From: Adineta ricciae
Taxonomy: Eukaryota > Rotifera > Eurotatoria > Adinetida > Adinetidae
DNA: 64,000 nucleotides
Assembly: GCA_905250025.1 (NCBI GenBank)
Contig: CAJNOJ010000465.1
Coordinates: forward strand, 1-64,000
Direction: 5' to 3'
Within the stretch, counting starts at the first letter, position 1; each line of letters begins with the position of its first letter. Position numbers and translations under genes: made by a program. The notes beneath the pieces are model-generated. The model was not told the origin of the DNA and searched no databases. It saw nothing but the letters and a program-made list of their open reading frames with translations. Shown here one piece after another: positions 45,368-56,529 of the stretch.

Positions 45368-47795
45368 TTGTATGAGATCGTAGCACCATGGAAGCAAGTA
45401 TACTCTGTTTATTCTCTAAACCATAATCAATTTCGAAAAGGTCATCGTCGATATCATTCGCATAACGTGAGAGAAAGTCAGGAAGACAATTCTCTTTGCC
45501 TGTGATATGGATAACTTTATCAATATTATATTCTTGAATCAAATGAGTAATACGATCTACGCGTGTATTATGAACTGATTTTTCCATGATATGACAGAGT
45601 GGACAATGATCTGTACGAAGAATAATAGTACGACCTAACAAAAAGGTTCGCATTCGTGCAAAACATTTATAAATTGCAAGGGCTTCTTTTTCGATAGTAC
45701 TATATTTACGTTCAGTAGAAGTCATGAGTTGCGAATGATAATACAAGTTGTGGATTTCGCCTTCTATCTCCTGTTGTAGCACACCTCCAAGGCCGATGCC
45801 ACTAGCATCAGTCGAGAGTATCAAAGGAATGTCATCGACTGGATAACTAAGAAATAAGGGTTCAGTAGTAAGCATTTGTTTGAGTGTATGAAATGCTTCA
45901 GACTGAGCATCATGCCATTGAAACTTATGGCGTTTACCTCTAGTTAAGTTAATGACTGCATGGATAGGAGCGGCTACAGCAGCGAAATGAGGAATAAATT
46001 TACGATACCAACTCAAAGAACCTATAAATTTATTCGCTTGAGAAAGCGTCTTGGGCTCGTTGAGAGAAAGAATAAAATCAATGCGTTCTTTAAGCGGAGT
46101 CATGCGATTCCTTGTGATCGTGTGACCGAGATAATCAATTTCCTGAGCAGCGAATATGCACTTGGGAGGATTGAGAACTAAATGTTTTGACTGTAGCGCA
46201 GTTAAGACCGCATTTAAATGTTGTATATGGTCATCAAACGAGGTGGAGAAGACCACGATGTCATCGAGATAGACAAATGAAAACGCTCTACATGATTTTA
46301 GCGTGTCCGACATGACTTTCTGAAAGGTGGGAGGTGAGTTTTTTAATCCCATAGGTAAGACATTGAATTGATATAGTCCAAAAGGTGTGACAAACGCAGT
46401 CTTCGCTTTATCTGACTCTCTTATTGGAATTTGATAGAAACCTGACTTTAAGTCAAGCTTTGAGAAATAACTATATCCACGACCTAATTTACGAAGTGTA
46501 TCTTCGATATTGGGTAACGGCGAAGAATCTTTAATAGTAATTAAATTCAATCGTTTATAATCTACTACAAATCTATATGAGTTATCTTTCTTCTTGATTA
46601 GAATAGCGGGTGCGGCGTACGGTGAATGTGATTCCGAGATTAAACCTGCCTGAAGAAATTCCTGCATCAATTGATACATAGCGTCCTCTTTATCCGGTTG
46701 TGGATAAAACCGACAAGCCGGTGGAGAATGAGGAACTGTATTAATAACATGATTAATAGAAGTGTTCGCAATATTGTGTTTACTTGTATCAAAGGTTGAT
46801 ACAAATCGAGTTAACAACGTATATAAACGATCGCTTTGATTGGAATCGAGTGAGGAAGGTATCAATGAACGAATACGAGTGTCAATAGAATTAGGAAGCA
46901 ACGGAATAGTATTACATGAGATGGAACCTCGTGAATCGATGGAAATAGAATAGCGTGTAGAGTTAGAATTCGATACGAAGGAATCAGATGAGACTGACAA
47001 AGTGTCAGAACATGGATTCCGGTCAGGTGTTACGAAGAACGATGGAGACGTAACAGATAACAAGGGAGATTCAAGACAATCTGTAAGAAAGCCGAGATGA
47101 TCTCCACGACGAATAAATTGAGGCTTAGACGACGTGTTCGTAAACGAAGCGGTAGAATGAAAGTTGTGAAAATGGAGCAACGTGTGAGTAGGAGTTAAAT
47201 ACTTATCTTGAACTAAGGTATGTGCAGGAGTGAAAGAAGTACAGATAGATGCAACAGGAGAAGCAATAGAAATAGAACAAGTAGTATAAGGTTGAATGTT
47301 AACTGACTGTAGTGAAAGAACAGATAGCTCACGGCTTGGTGACTCACGATCAATAGCCATAGTGAGGATACGATCATTATGTTCAATCGATAGAAGTTGG
47401 CGTTTTACATCAAAACTTAAATTATAGCGATTGATATAATCCATCCCTAGGATAATATTAGTACAAAGATTACGAGCGACCTGAGCTTCGATAGTCGTGT
47501 CCACATGTGCGAAACGAATGGTCAAACAAACGGATCCTGACACGTGAAAAGGCGCAACACCATCTGCCAAAAGAAAAGAGTATGAGGTTCGATTTAGAAT
47601 TTGATACTTGGTTAAATGTTGTAATAATTTTTCATGAATAAAAGTAGTAGATGCTCCGGTATCAACTAAGATCTTAGTAGGATAGAGATTAACAAACGTA
47701 GTAAAGAAGAGTAAAGAGGACTTAGATGGCTTCATAACATTCGCTCCGGAGACAACGCCATCCTTCGGCGTCCCCGGCGTTAGAAATGTTGACAT
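45368..47795 (-). CDS. pol-type polyprotein of the LTR element (partial)
   Basis: Domains in order are an aspartic protease (ILVDTGASTTFIHEKLL), a reverse transcriptase (YRFVVDYKRLN, SKLDLKSGFYQIPI, FVYLDDIVVFS) and an RNase H (LILSTDASGIGLGGVLQQE, REALAIYK-type region, LRTDHCPLC). This order is that of Ty3/gypsy elements. It overlaps the end of gag by a few bases, consistent with translation by frameshifting as known in the group. Confidence 0.85.
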
Positions 47796-49651
47796 GTCGA
47801 AGCATCATGACCGAGTTGATTGCATTGACTACAAAGGATAGAAGGAAGGGACTCGGTCTCAGTTTCAGCATCATCTGGGGATGAAGCTGTATGAATAGTA
47901 TTAGCAGTGTGGGTTGATGGTGGAAATGAAGTAGTCGAATTCAGACGAGGTGAATTCGCTAAAGGAACGTTTGGACGAGTATAAGTCTGATTAGAAGCCG
48001 TAGTGGAATTCTTATTCTGTGATGATAGTGTAGAATTGTAACTCGTTCTAGAGACATTCTGTGGCGCATAGTTTCGTGAGAAAGATGAATCTTGTGAAGA
48101 TGAAGGTATGTTTCGATTATTAGCAAAGCGAGGATTCGGATTGAAAGCTCGAGAAGGCTGTGAAGGATAATAAGAAGACGAATGAGAAAAGGTGGGACGC
48201 ACTGATGAAGGTGAAGAACGCATGTATGACACATTATTCGGATAGTTGGACTCAGAAAAGGTCATGTTTGAAAGCTGCATGAGTTCTTCGGCCTCTTTGG
48301 CAAATTCCAGAAACTCAAGAGTGGTGGTCGGCTTTTTCTTGCGAACTTCATATTGAATACTAGGTTTCGTTTTATTCAAGAGATTTTTCAATTTAGTTGC
48401 ATCAGTCATAGTTGGATCGGCTTCTTTACATAATTTCAAAACGTCATTGAAAAAGGTACGAATAGACTGATTTTCTCCCTGAGAATATGCTTCCAATTTT
48501 TTAAATGCTAATTCTTCGTGAAAATTTGACGTGAAAGCTTTTCTGAGGCTAGTTACGAAAATCTCCCACGATGTAAAGGAAGAACGATTGATTTTATACC
48601 ATTCGAAAGCATCAGCACGCAAAGAATATGACACTAGATCGAGTCGAGTAGAATTAGGAAGATGTGCGATATCAAAAAGATGTTCAATATCTTCCAACCA
48701 TTTTTTAACGTCATCCTTTTCTCCTTTGAATGTTTTTGGATTTTTTATTAGATTGCTAACTATAGCTTTGCGAAGTTCGTTAATAGCAGGATCGACTTGA
48801 CTAGTAGAAGAGTTGAGTGATAGTGCATTCTGATCCATAGTTGAAACCTCACCATGTACCATGGTGGTGTGAAGAACAGCATTGGGCCTATTAGGATCTG
48901 TGTGATGATCCGGCTGACATGAAGAGTTCGTGTGTGAAAGAGTTGTATCAGTCTTAGGAATGATTTGTGTTTGACAAGTATCACATTTCGTGACACGTAA
49001 TGTATTATCAGATAGGCATGAACTGACCGAACAAAAAGAATGTGAACTAGCTTGAAATGTAGCTATCATAAATTCATAGAAATCATCGAAAGTGTGAATA
49101 GTTTTACGATGTGATAGATATAAGCGTTTTGCATCTCCTTTAACTAATAGTGAGATGGATTGATAACGAAGACATCGTGCAATACGAAACTGAGTGAATT
49201 TATCTTCTGTTTCTGCAAGCCATTGAACGACGTCACCTTTTCCGGTAAACGGAGTAAAGTTGCGTAGAATGAAAATATCGAAATCATCGTCGTTCACGTT
49301 TTTCACTGTGTCTACAGTTGTGTTTGGGTATGGTTGTAATTCTGAGTCATTTTGAGTTGGCTGACCCGCATTTTTCTTCATCGTATGAAAGTCATTAGTT
49401 GCGACATGCGTGTGTGTATCGAAATGACTAACCTTCGTGTCTTTACTTTCAGTAAAAACGGCCTGAGCGGCATTCACTGTACTTATGGAAGGCAGCATAG
49501 CTCTCCTTCCACCTTTGTACTTAAATTTCTCTGTATCACTGTCAACAAGGTGTGTTGACGTAAAGATATCGGTACTTTCAATAACGCTATCTCTTAACGA
49601 TCCACTCGATCGTGATTTAATAAGGGTTTGTTTTGGTATGGAATCAGTCAT
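47780..49651 (-). CDS. gag-type protein of the LTR element
   Basis: I take the ATG of MTDSIPKQTLIKSRSSGS at 49651 as the start; the frame is open further upstream. It contains a retrotransposon-gag capsid-like region (KNPKTFKGEKDDVKKWLEDI through FHEELAFKKLEAYSQGENQS) preceded by a partly duplicated similar segment (FTPFTGKGDVVQWLAETEDKF). A Ser/Asn-rich linker and one zinc knuckle (CSQCNQLGHDASTC) follow at the C terminus. Confidence 0.8.
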   Translation of the reverse strand: MTDSIPKQTLIKSRSSGSLRDSVIESTDIFTSTHLVDSDTEKFKYKGGRRAMLPSISTVNAAQAVFTESKDTKVSHFDTHTHVATNDFHTMKKNAGQPTQNDSELQPYPNTTVDTVKNVNDDDFDIFILRNFTPFTGKGDVVQWLAETEDKFTQFRIARCLRYQSISLLVKGDAKRLYLSHRKTIHTFDDFYEFMIATFQASSHSFCSVSSCLSDNTLRVTKCDTCQTQIIPKTDTTLSHTNSSCQPDHHTDPNRPNAVLHTTMVHGEVSTMDQNALSLNSSTSQVDPAINELRKAIVSNLIKNPKTFKGEKDDVKKWLEDIEHLFDIAHLPNSTRLDLVSYSLRADAFEWYKINRSSFTSWEIFVTSLRKAFTSNFHEELAFKKLEAYSQGENQSIRTFFNDVLKLCKEADPTMTDATKLKNLLNKTKPSIQYEVRKKKPTTTLEFLEFAKEAEELMQLSNMTFSESNYPNNVSYMRSSPSSVRPTFSHSSSYYPSQPSRAFNPNPRFANNRNIPSSSQDSSFSRNYAPQNVSRTSYNSTLSSQNKNSTTASNQTYTRPNVPLANSPRLNSTTSFPPSTHTANTIHTASSPDDAETETESLPSILCSQCNQLGHDASTCQHF

Positions 49652-49881
49652 TGTAGGTGATTTTTGACAAATATGAAAGTCTATGCAATGTATATAGAAG
49701 TATTCGAGAAAGAAAGAGAACGAAATATGTGCCTTTCGATATGGTGAGACACTTGATTCGATATACACAAAAGAAGAAAAGAAAAGAATTTGTTTATACG
49801 GTTAGATAACTAATCGTAGATTTGAAAGTTTGTGCGAACTATGATAGATAAGGCGAAAGTTGCCCAACTTCTCCACCAATT

Positions 49882-50327
49882 TGTGAGTCTCGACTTCAGG
49901 GATGCGAACAAATCGTCATACACTCACAATAAAAATAATAATCCCACCTACCATGTGATAATGTGTGAGGAGGGCGAGCCAAGATGCGGATATCCCCGTT
50001 TATTCTGAGAAGAAAAACGATGATAACAATGAGAAAGAGAAAATCAACTGCAACAGAAAACGAGAAAAACAACTCTCTATATAGATGAAAGTCTGTATGC
50101 GTCTAGACAAAAACGAAATCTAACGACGCAATGAAGGAAAAAGAAAACAAAGGTCATCATGAGTACATCATGATGGACAATCCACCATACATACATCACA
50201 GAAACGAAAACTGTATATATGTAAGGAATGGAAGGATCACTAATAAGAGGAACGAAACGAAAAGAAAAGGAAAACAAAGAAAAACATATATAATAGTTAG
50301 TGTCATCGAACGATGACGCTAACAGCA
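49882..50327 (-). repeat. LTR of the Ty3/gypsy-like element
   Basis: On the plus strand it runs from TGTGAGTCTCG to CGCTAACAGCA, so it has TG..CA ends. A CTCCACCA, resembling a tRNA 3' end as expected for a primer-binding site read in reverse, lies just inside. Alignment with the empty site in the other copy places the outer edge at about 50327. No second LTR is in the window. Confidence 0.6.
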
Positions 50328-52346
50328 TCTTAATATCATTCTACCGTCAGTCTTTTTTCGAAAACTTCTATTGATGAAGTCATCTATTCATATGCCCTCA
50401 GGCACATTTACTAAAACATTTTGGCCCATTCGTGGATTGCTACATCGTTAACCGTACTTACAAAAACTCTTGCTTTCCATCCATACACTCCTACACCGTT
50501 GACCGCCTTATTAAAATAAAACTCTTGTAACCTATTCATATGTTAGTATTCCCAGAACGGTCAGTTCCAAAAATCCACGATCACCTACACAGTTTTATCG
50601 TATATGTGATGTCTATAAATCCTTTATTTTTTTTACAATGTAGATGGTAACTGCTTAATACATCAATTATCTCTTATTTTCTGCAAATATTGATCGAAAA
50701 ACGAGAATCCGTTAATGTATCAAATATCGCTTATTTTCACAACACTATAAAACAGTTAATCACTTTCAATTTATGAGAGATTACTTTCTAATAGATTCGT
50801 TATTTGTGACCAATCGATGCATATATAGTCGCTACACGACCATAGAAAAACACCATTCTCATCCCTACTCATATTCATCTACCATTGCATCCTCCTACCT
50901 CAAACAATAACATAAGGTGAGTTTTCGAAGTATTCCAAGCTACTTATAACGCGTTTCGCTCTTGCTTCACCGTCCAATCAGATCAATTTGAATTGAATTC
51001 ATTTGGATAAAATAGTCTGTTAAACATTATAGGGAAAAAAAGAGTCAATGAAAAGACTGTCAGCAGTAATATAAAGTCCAGCTAAACTTCATTTAGATAT
51101 TTGATTGATCTCTTTATAAGACTCGAACAATGTATTTCGTGCTGTATCCGAACAGATATTTTTGACTTCAATTACGCGCCATTGTGCCGTTGCAACTAAA
51201 ATAAAGTTGTATATAACGTGTAGACAAAATTCTTTCTCTTTAAGGCAAATCGTCTCGAAAAGTTTCAAATACTTCTCATATTAGACTGCAAAAGATGCAT
51301 TTCAATAGTAGGTTTGTCGTTTAGTTCATTCTGATCTATATGATCAAGGAAATGACGGCTATTGTGAGTATGTATTCTGAAGAGCAGACCAAAGCAGGTT
51401 TCTCGAAAACATATTTTTTAAAAGAATAGTTCCAGAGTGTCGATTAATCATCGAATAATGAGCAGGAACGAAGTTCGAATATGTACTTGGAAAGTAGAAA
51501 GTATATTGAAAACAAAATTGGTAAGAAATATGATTAAATAGAATCATATTTGAAAGCAGAATGAGATATTTGGATTCTCATATGTGTACCTTATAGGATT
51601 ACATCAGTGCCCATGTAGCTATCCTATAAGGGACCAGATGTGAACGTTAAAATTTTGACACGGTTATTTCTTACTAATGTTATAAGTACTTTAACTTAAA
51701 AAGTTTAAAATCAAAGTCTCACTTATGGCAAGACATCTCTTGGTGGTGGCTTGTAATGCTTTTGTGACCTAGTATTCAATTTGATTCAGTATCTTTTCTT
51801 TTGACGTTGAGTGACAATAAGTAAATAGAACAACTTGATTCTATATATGAAAATACGAAAAAAAATATTCAGACTAAAAACGTAAAAACCATTAACTTGA
51901 GGTTTTTGAAGGAGCCATGAACTCCATTTAACGTTGGATTCGCGTATATTTCATTTTACGATGTATTGTAATACTCACGGCAATGATGAATCCAGTTGGA
52001 TAACGTAATTCGTTCTTCTTAAACAATGATTGAGACAGTAAGATAAGCTCTGGATATCTCATGATAGACACTTGGTAACTCGCTCCTAACCGTGGACTTC
52101 AAAACCGCTAATCGGGTAACGTGCTGTCGAAATGTTAACAACGGATTCTATATTTTTGAGCCAGTCGTATTTTGTTAAGACGAAAAATAGATTTGCTTAT
52201 CTTTCTATTTCTCTATCTGTACATCACGCCCAACGATATACGACTAACCAATCTTGGAGATTCCTATCTTGTGTCAGTTTTTTCACTCGTGTTTGTTGTA
52301 TAGATTTGTTTATTTTTCCTAAATAGTCCCTCCAAACAACTTAAAA
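50328..52346. other. 5' flank of the elicitor-like gene, repeated at 42100-43969
   Basis: No gene is recognised. The stretch matches 42130-43969 and carries a few insertions relative to it, for example about 51101-51175. Confidence 0.7.
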
Positions 52347-53792
52347 ATGAAGAGTAAATCAATATTTACCATGTTTATGCAATGCGTACTGTTTGTCCTT
52401 GGCGATAAGTGGGATCAGTATAACGATCCGTCGACTTGGAACCCGTCGTTCCGATACGAGCTCGATAAACTACCGATGAGCGGCAAGTCAGGAAAGATCC
52501 CATGGAGTGATACGTACTGGCCGAGTTATCGTGGTGGCATCGCGAATCGTTGGCAGGACGAAAAAAACAGCTATCCCGGCTTCGACTACAAGCTGTATAC
52601 GCTAGAAGAGCTGAAGAACGGTAGTGTCGACCTCAACGTCCTATCGCCGGCCGAGAAGTTCGATATTTTCAATTCACGCTATGACTACCCGCTGTTGAAT
52701 TCAGAGTGGCATCGCTGCAACCCCAATGACGCCCGTTGGGAGGGTATTTGCCACGGTTGGGCACCGGCCGCGATCCACTACGAGGAACCGAAGAACGTGA
52801 CGATGAAAAACAAAGAAGGGCTTGAAATTTCGTTCGGATCGAGTGACGTGAAAGCGTTGCTATCGTACTTCTTGGCACAATTCGCGTCGGACCACGAAAA
52901 GACGCAATTCATTGCTGAGCGATGCAACACGGATATCAGCAGCACGCCCCAAAAGGCCGACAGCTCCGAGTGCCGGGACATCAACCCCGGAACTTTTCAC
53001 GTCATGCTTACGAACATAATCGGCTTCATGGGCACAGCATTTGTCGGGGACGTAGAGCGTAGCAGCGAGGTGTGGAACCAGCCAATCACCAAGTACGAAT
53101 ATATCCTCGGTAATACGAGCTCGCCGACAAACACTTCAGCGCCCGGAACGGTCAAGCAACAGTCGGTGAGCTTAACCATGTATTACGTTAAAGAGACTCG
53201 TCCATTACCAACAGCACACGAGCCACAGATCGTCGACAAGAACTACAACTACCTCCTAGACCTTGACGCGGACGGCAGCATTCTTGGCGGCTCCTATGAT
53301 GAGAGTCAGTGGGAACGCGTCGATTTTATGTGGGCACAGGAGGAGCCGGCGTTTTTCGGCTACTTCGAGCAACTTGATAAGATCTACAAGGCGTCAATCG
53401 GCGGTAATGAAAGGAGACGTCTGATTTCGCATCGTCCTCGCGTCAGCCTGAATGACTACCACGCGACGACGGTGACGACCGGTGGTATCAGTCTGTCATC
53501 GTACAATGCGAGTACGCGTCGCTCGTGGTTGGTGCCTGTCGACGCTAACAACAGCGTGCGGCTACGATTCAGATCATTCAACACACGCCGTTTCACCGAC
53601 TATGTTCGCGTATTCGAGGTAGAAAATGGCCACATCGGTGCACCGATTGCCGTGCTACACGGTTCGTCGCTACCCAAAGACATCGTTCTTCGTCCGGGCG
53701 TTTCGGTACTGGTCACGTTCAGTGTTGACCAGAAGGCCGCGCACCGCATGTCGTTGGCAAAGGGCACTGGCTTCGAGCTCTTCGTCCTGTGA
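52347..53792 (+). CDS. Transglutaminase-elicitor-like protein (oomycete M81/GP42 type), intronless
   Basis: The product has 481 residues starting MKSKSIFTMFMQCVLFVLGD, a short signal-like leader. The core follows the transglutaminase elicitor family of Phytophthora and some bacteria: IPWSDTYWPSYRGGIANRW, LSPAEKFDIF, RWEGICHGWAPAAI with the presumed catalytic Cys (about 135), SSDVKALLSYF, INPGTFHVMLTNIIG with a conserved His (about 218), and SSEVWNQPITKYEY. The last 110 residues look like a separate beta-sandwich (RSWLVPVDANNSVRLRFRSF). Family members cross-link proteins and are recognised by plant immunity. The gene is intronless and visibly GC-richer than its flanks, so I infer horizontal transfer. 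All key motifs are present, so it looks functional. Confidence 0.8.
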   Translation: MKSKSIFTMFMQCVLFVLGDKWDQYNDPSTWNPSFRYELDKLPMSGKSGKIPWSDTYWPSYRGGIANRWQDEKNSYPGFDYKLYTLEELKNGSVDLNVLSPAEKFDIFNSRYDYPLLNSEWHRCNPNDARWEGICHGWAPAAIHYEEPKNVTMKNKEGLEISFGSSDVKALLSYFLAQFASDHEKTQFIAERCNTDISSTPQKADSSECRDINPGTFHVMLTNIIGFMGTAFVGDVERSSEVWNQPITKYEYILGNTSSPTNTSAPGTVKQQSVSLTMYYVKETRPLPTAHEPQIVDKNYNYLLDLDADGSILGGSYDESQWERVDFMWAQEEPAFFGYFEQLDKIYKASIGGNERRRLISHRPRVSLNDYHATTVTTGGISLSSYNASTRRSWLVPVDANNSVRLRFRSFNTRRFTDYVRVFEVENGHIGAPIAVLHGSSLPKDIVLRPGVSVLVTFSVDQKAAHRMSLAKGTGFELFVL

Positions 53793-53883
53793 AAAGATAC
53801 TCATCACTTACCATCTTTCTTGCTCCCCCTCCGTTTTTTTGTTGTCGCACCCTTATATGCTTAAACTTCTAATTAAAATTGAA

Positions 53884-54222
53884 CTAGGATGAGAAGATAA
53901 ACGAAAATACATGTTGAAATGAAAACAAACATACTGAACTGGCGTATGTTGCGGCGAAAAGAATAAGATGCAACAAATCACCACCACAAACACTAAATGT
54001 ACAAGGAAGAGACTTTCGTACAGCGAAACTACCAGAGTCATATAGTAGACATCCAACAAAAATTGGGGCAACAGTTGAGTGCATAAGACTAACACAAGCC
54101 TCTTGTGCAAAACATGGATAACAGATAGGGGAGCAGAGCCATCTGAAAGACATCACAAAAGGTTCTCCATACAGACGAACTCCAGCCTTATTAGTAATTG
54201 TAGTTGATGGTTGCCTTTCCAT
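53884..54222 (-). CDS. Small hypothetical membrane-like protein
   Basis: This ATG-initiated frame of about 112 codons (MERQPSTTITNKAGVRLYGE...) lies convergent to the elicitor gene. It contains Cys/Pro-rich and hydrophobic stretches (SPICYPCFAQEACVSLMHST, CGGDLLHLILFAATYASSVC). I do not recognise a family. It may be a real small gene, the last exon of one, or chance. Confidence 0.25.
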   Translation of the reverse strand: MERQPSTTITNKAGVRLYGEPFVMSFRWLCSPICYPCFAQEACVSLMHSTVAPIFVGCLLYDSGSFAVRKSLPCTFSVCGGDLLHLILFAATYASSVCLFSFQHVFSFIFSS

Positions 54223-54944
54223 CGCCTTACTCTTTTCATCGTATTGCAGAAAAATAAATACTTCTTGACGCACATACCGTGGACATCTTGATCAGTTAAT
54301 GGATACAAATCTTTCGCTTTCACCAATGGTGACTAATCGATAAGTCTCAGCATTGCTCCTGTTGGGTTCCGGCAAGAAATGGGAAAAGAGAAAAGACCCA
54401 AGCGAATCTAGGAAAATGTATGAAAAAATAGCTCTTTCTCAATACTTTAGTGGATAATTCACTGGCGGATCTTTACCATTTCTAACTTCTGTCCTGTCAT
54501 ATAAATTTCTACTACATCAGTGGCGTATTGAAGGTGAGAAGGCAAACGGGCGCTTGTCCATCGTAATTTTACTTTATTAAAATTTGATATATATATATAT
54601 GTTTTTGTTTAGTTAAAACAAGAATGTACTTTACGAAACTCTGCCTACAGATGGTTTGAGGACATATTTTAGTTACGGGCAATAGTCTAGATAATAGTAG
54701 GGAGTCTAGTTCTGACACCTCTAACGCGTTTTCATACTATTGTTGTAAAAATGTTTTTACTTCTGTCCTTTCTTCTGATCAATGAATCTATGAACTCTGT
54801 TCTCTTGTCTTATGTCATCATGACGATTCTTTCCTTCGTTTTTTAGTACGTTCTCGTTCTTTTCACTATCTGTAGATACAAATAAGCTCTGACTATCGTT
54901 GTATGATAAAAAGTTGTTTTTTTCCGTGAGCTTATCAGAGTTAA
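54223..54944. other. Intergenic stretch, no gene recognised
   Basis: This is an AT-rich flank before the piggyBac relic, with a short (AT)n run at 54588-54600. Confidence 0.4.
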
Positions 54945-56497
54945 ATGATAGCAGTTAGACAACCTGGAACCAAGGATATACTTTATGATGAACAATCTGA
55001 AGTTGAATCGGACTCAACAAACGAAGACCAATCTCAAACTAGCGAAGATAGTGGTTCTGACTCAGGGAGTAACATAGAGATAGACGATGACGAAGATATC
55101 TACCTTTATCGTCCGTCTGGTCGTTTTTCGAATTCGAGATCATGGGGGAAAGATGATTTTAGACCCAATATATTTCAGTTTCAAAGCAAAATTTGTGGCA
55201 TAGATGTGGACTTGAATGATGACTCCGCTAGATTTCTTCAAGCTTTTTTTTATCAAGAGCTGATCTAAATTATTGTGACTGAGACAAATAAATTTCAAGC
55301 AAGTGCATCGGATGCATGTAAATTGTCGTTGTCACATCAAGCAAAAGGGTCTCCGACTGATTCTCAAGAAATATACCTTTTACTGGCCACTTTTATGCTA
55401 ATGGTTCTACAAGAGATCGATTATACAAAATAAGACCGGTGATCCGGCATCTAAAGGAAAAATTCGGAAGCACATTGGTTTCGTACTAGAATCTATGCAT
55501 CGGTGAAAGTATAGTGCTTTGGTCATCAAGCGACATAGATACGGAATCAAGTTTTGTGGTCTTATGTGATTGTCGCATTGGATTTGTGTTAGATTTCATC
55601 ATTTGTACAGGATCAGTTGTGATGAGACTTATGCAACCGTGTCTTCTGAAAGGTCACAATTTGCCCGTGGACAGCTGGTTCCCGAGTCCGGCCCTTTCCG
55701 AAGAATTACATGCCAATTCAATCGGAGTCTGCGGCACAGTGAGACAAAATCGATTCGGAATGCCGAGATTGACTGATCAACTAGAAAAAAGCGATTGTGA
55801 TTACCGACACACTGATATTTTACTTGCTATCAAATTGTTCAATAAAAGGGAGGTTACCATACTTTCGACAATACATGAAGCATTATTGGCAAACTAAGGC
55901 GCCAATTCGGAAACCAGTGTCGGTCACTGACTACAATAAAAACAGGGATTCTGTAGATAAATCAGATATGCAAATGAGTTGCGTTGAATGTGTTCGCAAA
56001 TCGGTAAAACCGTACAAGAAACTTTTCTTTCGTTTGATGGATATAGCAGTCTTGAATTCGTATGCCCTGTACAAGGAAAACAACTGGTCGAAGCACTCAA
56101 TTTCATGATTTTCGTCTACAGTTGATACGTCAAATTGTTGCCATGTAGAGTAAACTCAACGCTTCAAGAAGACGACTCAGTGATGTAGATACTCCAGTTC
56201 GATCAATTGGACGTCATTTCCCTACACCTATTGCTTCAACATCAACAAAACAAGATCCACGAAAACAATGTGTAGTTTGCGCTAATATTACAAAAAGAGT
56301 GAAGAAGGGAGCTGAGTCCAGATACGAATGTGCTGACTGTAATGTTGGTCTTTGTTTACTAGATTGTTTTTCGAGATTATCACACTTTGAGATGTTTCTA
56401 GAGAGCCGTGTTTGACATTAATGAAAATAAAAACGTGGTTTGAAACTTTAAAAACTTCTATTTGTCCCTCACACTTATCCCGTCCTCGAAGGGTTAA
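54945..56497 (+). mobile_element. piggyBac-type DNA transposon, decayed
   Basis: The transposase is spread over several frames. An acidic N-terminal region (54945-55265, SDSGSNIEIDDDEDIYLYRP, RPNIFQFQSKICGIDVDLND) comes first. The middle is heavily mutated. The C-terminal part is clear: CGTVRQNRFGMPRLTDQLEK, DILLAIKLFNKREVTILSTI, KPVSVTDYNKNRDSVDKSDM, LFFRLMDIAVLNSYALYKEN. A Cys-rich zinc domain follows (CVVCANITKRVKKG, YECADCNVGLCLLDCF). The right end CGTCCTCGAAGGG is followed by TTAA at 56494-56497, the piggyBac target. I did not find the left terminal repeat. Many stops and shifts show that it is dead. Confidence 0.75.
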
Positions 56498-56529
56498 AAT
56501 AAACCGAAATGTTCCACCCCTGGTCTGCA

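Larger units (their letters stand above)
45368..50327 (-). mobile_element. Ty3/gypsy-like LTR retrotransposon (virus-like element, partial)
   Basis: From right to left on the minus strand: one LTR (about 49882-50327), a gag-type gene, and a pol gene with protease, reverse transcriptase and RNase H. The part present looks whole and open in frame, which suggests a young insertion. The far end, with the remaining pol domains and the second LTR, is not in the window because the contig ends at the N at 45367. The corresponding site in the other copy (about 42100) lacks the element. Confidence 0.85.

Noticed and set aside
46000-49700. Plus-strand open frames opposite the LTR element genes
   Set aside because: They are antisense shadows of the gag and pol frames.
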